A DNA stretch of 64,000 nucleotides from Streptomyces sp. S4.7 (GTDB taxonomy: Bacteria; Actinomycetota; Actinomycetes; Streptomycetales; Streptomycetaceae). A model generated the notes under the pieces. It made no database searches. It was not told the DNA's origin and saw only the letters and a program-made list of their open reading frames with translations. How positions within the stretch are numbered: the first letter of the stretch is position 1; every line of letters starts with the position of its first letter. Positions 57,812 through 64,000 of this stretch are shown here, one piece after another. The translations under genes were made by a program, and so were the position numbers. The stretch spans positions 4,836,001-4,900,000 of the forward strand of contig NZ_CP048397.1 of NCBI RefSeq assembly GCF_010384365.1, read 5' to 3'.

Positions 57812-57844
57812 GGATGGTCTCCTGGCGTCGTCAGGAGACCATCC
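57812..57844. promoter_or_regulatory. Perfect palindrome over the promoter/ribosome site
   Basis: GGATGGTCTCCTG, loop GCGTCGT, CAGGAGACCATCC. The two 13-base arms match perfectly. On the gene strand the 3' arm holds AGGAG, and the 5' arm overlaps a TAGGAT -10-like hexamer. It is either a repressor operator or an RNA hairpin hiding the ribosome site. Confidence 0.7.
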
Positions 57845-57889
57845 TACATTGGAATCAGTCTAAAGTTGAGTCCTGTCGAACCGTGCGTC

Positions 57890-59101
57890 TCACGGCTGCG
57901 AATACCCGTCCAGGAAGTTCCCGATCCGCGTCACCGCGTCGGCCAGTTCCCGCGCCGCCGGAAGCGTCACGATGCGGAAGTGGTCGGGCTCCGGCCAGTT
58001 GAATCCCGTCCCGTGCACGACCATGATCTTCTCGCGCTGGAGCAGATCGAGGACCATCTGCCGGTCGTCCTTGATCTTGAAGACCTTCGGGTCGAGCCGG
58101 GGGAAGAGATACAGCGCGCCCTTCGGCTTCACGCAGGTGACGCCCGGGATCCGGGTGAGCAGGTCGTACGCCGTGTTCCGCTGCTCCAGGATGCGCCCGC
58201 CCGGCAGGACGAGATCGTCGATCGACTGCCGGCCGCCGAGCGCCGTCGCCACCGCGTGCTGCGAGGGCATGTTGGCGCACAGCCGCATGTTGGCCAGAAT
58301 CGTCAGACCCTCGATGTACGAGGTCGCGTGCTTCTTCGGGCCGCAGACCGCCAGCCAGCCGGAACGGAAGCCGGCGACGCGGTAGTTCTTCGACAGACCG
58401 TTGAAGGTCAGGGTCAGCAGATCGGGCGCGAGGGCGGCCGTCGGGGTGTGGGTCGCGCCGTCGTACAGGATCCGGTCGTAGATCTCGTCCGAGCAGACGA
58501 TCAGACCGTGCCTGCGGGCGATCTCCGTGAGCCCGAGGAGCATCTCGTCGCTGTAGACGGCGCCGGTCGGGTTGTTCGGATTAATGATCACGATCGCCTT
58601 GGTGCGGTCGGTGATCTTGCGCTCGACGTCGGCCAGGTCCGGCATCCACTCCGCCTGCTCGTCGCAGCGGTAGTGCACGGCGGTGCCGCCCGCGAGGGAG
58701 ACGGACGCGGTCCACAGCGGATAGTCCGGCGCCGGTACGAGCACCTCGTCGCCGTCGTCCAGCAGTGCCTGCATCGACATCTGGATCAGCTCGGAGACGC
58801 CGTTGCCGAGATAGATGTCCTCGACGTCCAGCTCGATGTTCTTGGTCTGGTAGTGCTGCATCACCGCGCGCCGCGCGGACAGCAGCCCCTTCGCGTCGCC
58901 GTAGCCGTGTGCGTCGCCGAGGTTGCGGAGGACGTCCTCCAGGATCTCGGGCGGGCACTCGAAGCCGAAGGCCGCCGGGTTCCCCGTGTTGAGTTTGAGG
59001 ATGCGGTGGCCTGCTGCCTCCAGCCGCATCGCCTCGTCGAGGACGGGACCCCGGATCTCGTAACAGACATTGGCGAGCTTGGTTGACTGGATGACCTGCA
59101 T
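57890..59101 (-). CDS. Alanine-type aminotransferase (fold type I)
   Basis: A 403-residue PLP aminotransferase. ANVCYEIRGPVLDEAMRLEA, KLNTGNPAAFGFECPPEILE, YGDAKGLLSARRAVMQHYQT, LVPAPDYPLWTASVSLAGGT, VIINPNNPTGAVYSDEMLLG, SDEIYDRILYDGATHTP and the PLP lysine in FNGLSKNYRVAGFRSGWLAV. The whole pattern matches the AlaA/valine-pyruvate type of actinobacteria (pyruvate/glutamate exchange). Start ATG 59101 has a weak ribosome site. It is close to the divergent-looking gene at 59283 but separated by 181 bases. Confidence 0.9.
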   Translation of the reverse strand: MQVIQSTKLANVCYEIRGPVLDEAMRLEAAGHRILKLNTGNPAAFGFECPPEILEDVLRNLGDAHGYGDAKGLLSARRAVMQHYQTKNIELDVEDIYLGNGVSELIQMSMQALLDDGDEVLVPAPDYPLWTASVSLAGGTAVHYRCDEQAEWMPDLADVERKITDRTKAIVIINPNNPTGAVYSDEMLLGLTEIARRHGLIVCSDEIYDRILYDGATHTPTAALAPDLLTLTFNGLSKNYRVAGFRSGWLAVCGPKKHATSYIEGLTILANMRLCANMPSQHAVATALGGRQSIDDLVLPGGRILEQRNTAYDLLTRIPGVTCVKPKGALYLFPRLDPKVFKIKDDRQMVLDLLQREKIMVVHGTGFNWPEPDHFRIVTLPAARELADAVTRIGNFLDGYSQP

Positions 59102-59282
59102 GACGGCGAGCTTACGACCGGGTTTCCCGGGGCGCCTGGTGTTTTTGACCACGTCGGTCCGGAGTGTGAGACGGTCGGGCCTGAGACACCCCGCAGGGCC
59201 CGCATTTTGTTGAGGCAGTGTTCATCGAAACGGCCCGGTCGGTTCACCCGGGCAGCGGGGGGTCCCACAACGCTGGGCGCTC

Positions 59283-60917
59283 ATGAAGAAGCGCAGCACA
59301 CTCCTCGCCCTGGCCACCGTCACGGTCATGGCCGCCACCACCGCACTGCTGCCGTCGGCCCTGGCCACCGGCTCCCACACGAAGCCCGGCCACGGCGACA
59401 GCCGCGGCGGCAAGCTCGACCTCACCCTCCTCGGCCGCTACGAGAGCGGCAAGTACGACGAGGGCGGCGCGGAGATCACCGCGTACGACTCCAGGACCCG
59501 CCGGGTCTTCACCATCAACGCGCAGGCCGGCACCGTCGACATCCTCGACATCCGCGACCCCGCCCAGCCCCGCAGGACCGGGCAGCTCGCCACCCCCGGC
59601 GCCAACAGCGTCGCCGTCCACGACGGTCTGGTCGCCGTCGCCCAGCAGGCCGAGGCCAAGACGGACCGGGGCACGGTCTCGTTCTTCCGCGCCTTTGACG
59701 GCCGCAAGCTGAGAGAGGTCCGGGTCGGCGCCCTGCCCGACATGGTGACGTTCACCCCCAAGGGTGACCGCGTCGTCGTCGCGAACGAGGGCGAGCCCGA
59801 CTCGTACTGCCCGCCCGGCGGCGAAGAGCCCGCGGGCATCGACCCCGTCGGCTCCGTCGGCGTCGTGGAGCTGGACCGGGGGCGCGGCGGCGACCTGCGG
59901 CGCGCCACCGTACGCACGGCCGGCTTCGAGAAGTGGGACCGCAAGAAGGCGGAGCTGACCCGGGACGGCGTACTGGTCTACGGCCCGAACGCCTCCGTCA
60001 GCCAGGACATCGAGCCCGAGTACGTGGCGGTCTCCGAGGACGGCCGCACCGCCTGGGTCACCCTCCAGGAGAACAACGCGCTCGCGCTGGTCGACCTGCG
60101 CCGCGCCGAGGTCGAGAAGATCGTCCCGCTCGGCGAGAAGGACCACTCCAGGCCCGGCAACGGCCTCGACGCCTCCGACAAGGACGGCGTGAACATCCGC
60201 ACCTGGCCGGTCAAGGGCCTCTACAAGCCCGACGGGATCCACGCGTTCACGGCGCGCGGCGGCGAGTACACCGTCAGCGCCAACGAGGGTGACGCCCGCG
60301 ACTGGGACTGCTTCGCCGAGGAGGTGCGGGTCAAGGACGTCGAGCTGAACCCGAAGGCGTTCCCGAACGCCGCCGCGCTCCAGCAGGACGACGCGCTGGG
60401 CCGTCTCAACATCACCAGCACCTCACCGCGCGACAGCCAGGGCCGGGTCACCGAGCTGAACTCGCTCGGCGGTCGCTCGATCTCCGTACGCGACGAGCGC
60501 GGCCGGCTCGTCTGGGACTCCGGCGACGACCTGGAGCAGCTGACGGCGAAGGCGTTCCCGGAGGACTTCAACACCGACAACGCCGAGAACGACCCCGACA
60601 GCCGCAGCGACAGCAAGGGCCCCGAGCCGGAGGGCATCACCACCGGAACGGTGCGCGGTACGACGTACGCCTTCGTCGGTCTGGAGCGGCCCGGCGGCAT
60701 CGCGGCGTACGACCTGAGCGACCCGCGCCGCCCGAAGGCCGCCGGATATGTCAACTCGCGTGATTTCGCGGGCGACCCGGAGGCCGGTACGGCGGGTGAC
60801 CTGGGCCCGGAGGGTGTGCTGTTCGTCGCGGCGAAGGACAGTCCGACGGGTGAGGCGCTGCTGGTGGTGGGCAATGAGGTGAGCGGGACGACGGCGATCT
60901 ACCGGGTCGGCCGCTGA
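59283..60917 (+). CDS. Secreted choice-of-anchor I beta-propeller protein
   Basis: A 544-residue exported protein: signal MKKRSTLLALATVTVMAATT to ALLPSALA, then seven-bladed propeller sequence (GGAEITAYDSRTRRVFTINA, ANSVAVHDGLVAVAQQAEAK, MVTFTPKGDRVVVANEGEPD, SQDIEPEYVAVSEDGRTAWV, YTVSANEGDARDWD and PEGITTGTVRGTTYAFVGLE). This matches the choice-of-anchor I family, often found fused to phosphatases; here no catalytic domain or sorting signal is seen. The role could be binding or phosphate/calcium related. GTG/ATG choice: ATG 59283. Confidence 0.88.
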   Translation: MKKRSTLLALATVTVMAATTALLPSALATGSHTKPGHGDSRGGKLDLTLLGRYESGKYDEGGAEITAYDSRTRRVFTINAQAGTVDILDIRDPAQPRRTGQLATPGANSVAVHDGLVAVAQQAEAKTDRGTVSFFRAFDGRKLREVRVGALPDMVTFTPKGDRVVVANEGEPDSYCPPGGEEPAGIDPVGSVGVVELDRGRGGDLRRATVRTAGFEKWDRKKAELTRDGVLVYGPNASVSQDIEPEYVAVSEDGRTAWVTLQENNALALVDLRRAEVEKIVPLGEKDHSRPGNGLDASDKDGVNIRTWPVKGLYKPDGIHAFTARGGEYTVSANEGDARDWDCFAEEVRVKDVELNPKAFPNAAALQQDDALGRLNITSTSPRDSQGRVTELNSLGGRSISVRDERGRLVWDSGDDLEQLTAKAFPEDFNTDNAENDPDSRSDSKGPEPEGITTGTVRGTTYAFVGLERPGGIAAYDLSDPRRPKAAGYVNSRDFAGDPEAGTAGDLGPEGVLFVAAKDSPTGEALLVVGNEVSGTTAIYRVGR

Positions 60918-60949
60918 GGCGAGGGGCGGGTTCGCCCCGCGTTGCCGGG

Positions 60950-61030
60950 GAGCGTCCTCAATCGCCGGACGGGCTTGCATCGCGTCGGTCCCGGTGTCCT
61001 CGATCGCCGGACGGGCCGGGTGTCGCCGGG
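60950..61030. repeat. Two dispersed-repeat arms in direct order
   Basis: GTCCTCAATCGCCGGACGGG (60955-60974) and GTCCTCGATCGCCGGACGGG (60995-61014) lie 40 bases apart in the gap before the deacylase stop. Confidence 0.75.
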
Positions 61031-61076
61031 CGGGATTGATGCCGGTGGGTTCCGCCCGGCCCGCGGCGGGGGCGGT

Positions 61077-62702
61077 TCACGGCGTACGGCGGACCGATCG
61101 GCCCGCCAGGACGTCCGTGCGGCGGCCGTCCTCGATCACGAAACGGCCGTCGATCAGCACGTGCGGGATGCCCACCGGCAGTGTCCGCGGCGACGCGAAG
61201 GTCGAGCCCGCCGCCACCGTCCGCGGATCGAACAGCACCAGATCCGCCCGGTAGCCCTCGCGGACCAGCCCCCGGTCCGCGAGGCGCAGGCGTGCGGCGG
61301 GACGCGAGGTCAGATGGGCCACGCACTCCTCCAGCGACAGGACGCCGAGCTCGCGCACGTACCGGCCCAGATACTGCGGGAAGGTGCCGTACGCGCGCGG
61401 GTGCGGCTTCGCGCCCTGGAGGATTCCGTCGCTGCCCCCGGTGTGCACGCGGTGGCGCATGATCTCCCGCACGTTCTCCTCGTGCCCGACGTGCTGGAGG
61501 ATCGTCGAGCCGAGCCGGTCGTCGATCAGCAGCTTGCGGGCGGTCAGCCAGCCGCTCTCGCCGCGCAGCCGCGCCGTCTCGGCGATCGTCCGGCCGACAT
61601 GTGCCGTGAGCGCCGGGTCGGCGACGCCGGAGATCTCGATGGTGTCCCACTCGATGGGCACACCGTGGCAGCCGTCCGCGCCGATCTCCTCCATGTGGTG
61701 ACGGATCCTCTCGGCGGTCGCCGCGTCCCGCAGCCGCTCCAGGATCGCGTCCTGGCCGCCCGCGCTCGCCCAGCTGGGCAGCATCGCCACGAGCGTCGTA
61801 CAGCCGGGTGTGTAGGGGTAGGTGTCGAGCGAGATGTCCGCGCCGTCGTCCAGCGCCTTGTCCAACAGGGCGATCAGATCGGGTGCCTTGCCCTTGTTCA
61901 CACCGAAGTTCATGGTGGCGTGGGCGAGATGGAGCGCGCAGCCCGCGGTCCGTGCGAGGTCGACCATCTCCTCGTACGCGCGCAGGGCGCCCGCGCCGTA
62001 ACTGCGGTGGTGCGGGCAGTAGTAGCCGTCGTGGCGGGCCACCACCCGGCAGAGTTCGGTGAGTTCGGCGTCGTCCGCGTACATGCCCGGGGTGTAGGTC
62101 AGCCCGGAGGACATGCCGACGGCGCCCTGCTCCAGGGACTCGGCGACCAGTTGCCGCATCCGGTCCACTTCGGCGGGGGTCGCCGGGCGGTCGTCCTGGC
62201 CCACCGCGTACATCCGGACCGTGCCCTGCGGGACGAGGTACGCCGCGTTGACGGCGATACCCCGGCCGTCGAAGCCTTGGTCGAGCCGGTCCAGGAACTC
62301 GCCGACCGTGCGCCAGTCGAAGTCGACCGACGTGTCGCCGGGCCCGCCGCCGTTCCAGCCGGTGACGGCCCTGCGGACCTCGGCGAGCGTGGTGTCGTCG
62401 ACGGGGGCGTACGACAGCCCGTCCTGGCCGATCACCTCCAGGGTCACGCCCTGCGCGGCCTTCGCCGAGTGGTCGGGGTCGCGCAGCAGCGCGAGATCGC
62501 TGTGCGCGTGCATGTCGATGAAGCCGGGGGCGAGGGCGAGCCCCGCGGCGTCGACGACCCGTGTCCCGGAGAGCGCGGGGCCTGCGCCGGTCCCGTGGCG
62601 CCGGATCTCGGCGATACGGCCGGCGGTGACGCCGACGTCCGCCCGGTAGGAGTCCTGACCCGTGCCGTCGACGACACGCACGTCCCGTATGACGAGATCC
62701 AT
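61077..62702 (-). CDS. N-acyl-D-amino-acid deacylase family amidohydrolase
   Basis: A 541-residue amidohydrolase. The N-terminal strand domain is DLVIRDVRVVDGTGQDSYRA; the first metal ligands are in PGFIDMHAHSDLALLRDPD. DGYYCPHHRSYGAGALRAYE and CALHLAHATMNFGVNKGKAP give further histidines, and MRHRVHTGGSDGILQGAKPH is the metal aspartate region. RLRLADRGLVREGYRADLVLF closes the beta-sandwich. It would hydrolyse N-acyl-D-amino acids or a related substrate. Overlap of function with the D-amino-acid deaminase next to it (same strand, 169 bases upstream) suggests a D-amino-acid use pathway. ATG 62702 has AAGGAAAG upstream. Confidence 0.9.
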   Translation of the reverse strand: MDLVIRDVRVVDGTGQDSYRADVGVTAGRIAEIRRHGTGAGPALSGTRVVDAAGLALAPGFIDMHAHSDLALLRDPDHSAKAAQGVTLEVIGQDGLSYAPVDDTTLAEVRRAVTGWNGGGPGDTSVDFDWRTVGEFLDRLDQGFDGRGIAVNAAYLVPQGTVRMYAVGQDDRPATPAEVDRMRQLVAESLEQGAVGMSSGLTYTPGMYADDAELTELCRVVARHDGYYCPHHRSYGAGALRAYEEMVDLARTAGCALHLAHATMNFGVNKGKAPDLIALLDKALDDGADISLDTYPYTPGCTTLVAMLPSWASAGGQDAILERLRDAATAERIRHHMEEIGADGCHGVPIEWDTIEISGVADPALTAHVGRTIAETARLRGESGWLTARKLLIDDRLGSTILQHVGHEENVREIMRHRVHTGGSDGILQGAKPHPRAYGTFPQYLGRYVRELGVLSLEECVAHLTSRPAARLRLADRGLVREGYRADLVLFDPRTVAAGSTFASPRTLPVGIPHVLIDGRFVIEDGRRTDVLAGRSVRRTP

Positions 62703-62802
62703 GGCTGGCAGCGCTTTCCTTGGGGGTGGGTCGGGTTGCTTGGCCGGGGCCGCCCGGGGGCGGTTTGTCCTCAATCGCCGGACGGGCTTGGAAGCCCCGC
62801 CC

Positions 62803-62855
62803 CGGCGACGGGAAGGGCCCACCCGGCGACGGGAAGGGCCCACCCGGCGGCGGGC
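62803..62855. repeat. 21-base tandem repeat between the D-amino-acid genes
   Basis: CGGCGACGGGAAGGGCCCACC is repeated exactly twice (62803-62844) with a decayed third copy, just after a dispersed-repeat arm (62768-62787). Confidence 0.8.
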
Positions 62856-62871
62856 AGGCCCCGCCCGGCGG

Positions 62872-64000
62872 TCAGAAGAACGTACGGATGAGATCCGTGA
62901 CCGTGCCGTCCGCCTCGGCCAGCGGGATCAGCTGCCACTTGTCGAACGACGTGCACGGGTGCGAGAGCCCGAAGCCCACCCAGTCGCCGACCTCGATCAC
63001 CGCGTCCGGCGACGTGTGCAGCTTGCCGTGCTGGTCGGACAGGCCGGTGACCGTGATGCCGCGCGCCGGACGGATCTCGCCGGTGCGCGCGTCGCGCACG
63101 ACCTGCGCCTCCGGCAGGTCGAGGTCGTACGCCGCGTCCCGCTTGCCCGCGTTGACGAACGCCTGCTCCGGCGAGGGGCGCGAGACCACCTGGGCCCAGA
63201 GCCGGAAGGCCGGCTGGAGCGCGCCCTCGGCGGGGATCCGGTTGAAGGGGGTCAGCCGCTTGTAGTGGCCGTCGTCGTGGGACACGTACGCGCCGGAGCG
63301 CAGCAGTTTCAGTACGGGGCGGGACAGCACCGGGATGTCGGCGAAGACGTCCGCGACCGCGTCGAACCACGCGCTGCCGCCCGCGCTGACCACCACCTCG
63401 TCCACGGTCCCGGAGAACCGGCCCGCCGCGTCGAACTCGGCGGCCAGCGCGGTCAGCCGGCGCAGCCAGGCGCGTACGGTCTCGTTGTCGGCGTGCGGCA
63501 CCTCGCCCTCGTAACCGGCGACACCGACCAGCCGCAGCGTGTCGGTGGCGGCCACGGCGTCGGCGACCCGCGCGCACTCCGCCTCCCTACGGACGCCGGT
63601 GCGCGCGCCCTCGCCCGCGCCCAGCTCCACGACGACGTCGACGGGGCGCGAACCGCCCGCCGCCCGCAGCGCCTGGTCCATCAGCTCGACGCCGCGCACG
63701 GAGTCGACGTAACAGATGAAGCGGAAGCCCGGGTCGCCGTCCAGCTCGGCGGAGAGCCAGCGCAGCGCGACCGCGTCGACGACCTCGTTGGCGAGGAAGA
63801 TCCGCTGGATGCCGAACGCCCGGTAGACACGCACCTGGTGGGGGAGCGCGGCGGTGATCCCCCAGGCCCCGTACTCCAGTTGGCGCGCGAAGAGCTGCGG
63901 GGACATGGACGTCTTGCCGTGCGGGGCGAACGCGAGGCCGTGCCGCTCGGAGTACGTCTCCAGGAGCGCCAGGTTGTGGGTGAGGGACTCGGCGGAGAGG
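62872..64000 (-). CDS. D-amino-acid (D-serine-type) deaminase, PLP, partial
   Basis: About 376 residues visible; the start lies beyond the right edge. Alanine-racemase-like TIM-barrel fold: LTHNLALLETYSERHGLAFA, then PHGKTSMSPQLFARQLEYGA with the PLP lysine in HGKT. FLANEVVDAVALRWLSAEL, VDVVVELGAGEGARTGVR and VSAGGSAWFDAVADVF follow. The C-terminal domain has PCTSFDKWQLIPLAEADG with the H-P-C-T-x-F-D-K(W) zinc/PLP-type residues (GFGLSHPCTSFDKW) typical of D-serine dehydratase/deaminase relatives. It should release ammonia from D-amino acids produced by the deacylase nearby. Confidence 0.88.
   Translation of the reverse strand, partial: LSAESLTHNLALLETYSERHGLAFAPHGKTSMSPQLFARQLEYGAWGITAALPHQVRVYRAFGIQRIFLANEVVDAVALRWLSAELDGDPGFRFICYVDSVRGVELMDQALRAAGGSRPVDVVVELGAGEGARTGVRREAECARVADAVAATDTLRLVGVAGYEGEVPHADNETVRAWLRRLTALAAEFDAAGRFSGTVDEVVVSAGGSAWFDAVADVFADIPVLSRPVLKLLRSGAYVSHDDGHYKRLTPFNRIPAEGALQPAFRLWAQVVSRPSPEQAFVNAGKRDAAYDLDLPEAQVVRDARTGEIRPARGITVTGLSDQHGKLHTSPDAVIEVGDWVGFGLSHPCTSFDKWQLIPLAEADGTVTDLIRTFF

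Noticed and set aside
56870..59086. A 738-codon plus-strand frame
   Set aside because: Runs out of the PEPCK end and through the antisense of the aminotransferase; no independent start or motif.
1..64000. tRNA, rRNA or riboswitch genes
   Set aside because: I looked for the usual signatures (GGTTCGANNCC arms, conserved rRNA blocks, cobalamin/TPP/SAM boxes) in the intergenic gaps and found none convincing; a covariance-model scan would be needed to be sure.

Overview
The window is about 72% G+C, with strongly G/C-biased third codon positions, GTG/TTG starts and overlapping stop-start junctions. Together with families such as Mca, MmpB-like, AccE, LAxTG sorting and PopR/ClpP3/ClpP4, this points to an actinomycete, almost certainly a Streptomyces chromosome (core rather than terminal arm). 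From memory, the gene order accA2 - membrane protein - maf - small ORF - accE - pccB - birA - cya - enoyl-CoA hydratase - GGDEF - hutH, and later cystathionine gamma-synthase - MarR - ilvA - ABC transporter - greA - mca, is the conserved Streptomyces order. I could not check this by search.

Layout. 1-9.5 kb: acyl-CoA carboxylase genes (biotin carboxylase/BCCP alpha subunit cut by the window edge, epsilon, beta), biotin ligase, Maf, adenylate cyclase, enoyl-CoA hydratase and a GAF-GGDEF protein. A repeat-packed gap (2.34-2.95 kb) lies between maf and a 42-residue membrane protein. 9.7-20.2 kb: histidine ammonia-lyase, a small sortase-type surface protein, an L,D-transpeptidase lipoprotein, a double GNAT protein, an intact IS481-family element inserted at a CTAG, a phosphotransferase, two paralogous membrane-anchored proteins and a gamma-synthase. 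20.2-29.4 kb: a sigma-like/membrane protein pair, MarR, ilvA and an ABC exporter. The native permease of that exporter is split by a 2 kb lower-GC segment carrying another intact permease and a secreted-protein gene. Then come greA, a DUF4307 protein and mca.

29.7-38.8 kb: a 1070-residue STAND/NB-ARC-TPR protein, a PopR-like regulator beside two coupled clpP genes with a striking 30-bp symmetric site, a secreted M15-like protein, a Uma2 protein and a DUF255 thioredoxin-domain protein. 39.0-45.8 kb: a tightly coupled four-gene operon of three glycosyltransferase-type membrane proteins and a secreted GlxA-type copper radical oxidase, ended by a perfect 17-bp hairpin. 46-54 kb: a CxxC-less thioredoxin-fold protein, a DEAD-box helicase, a two-component system, and a divergent ferric-reductase/FMN-binding/ApbE operon that looks like a flavin-based electron-transfer module. 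54-64 kb: TetR, hemolysin-III, GTP-PEP carboxykinase, a small gene headed by a perfect palindrome, an alanine-type aminotransferase, a secreted beta-propeller protein, and a D-amino-acid pair (N-acyl-D-amino-acid deacylase plus a PLP D-amino-acid deaminase cut by the right edge).

The strongest candidates for something not yet described are the nested/replaced permease (24.3-27.0 kb), the GlxA-like oxidase/glycosyltransferase operon (39.0-45.8 kb), the symmetric site in front of clpP (35.15 kb), and palindromic repeat units found both between genes and, in frame, inside genes (hutH and the DUF255 gene).
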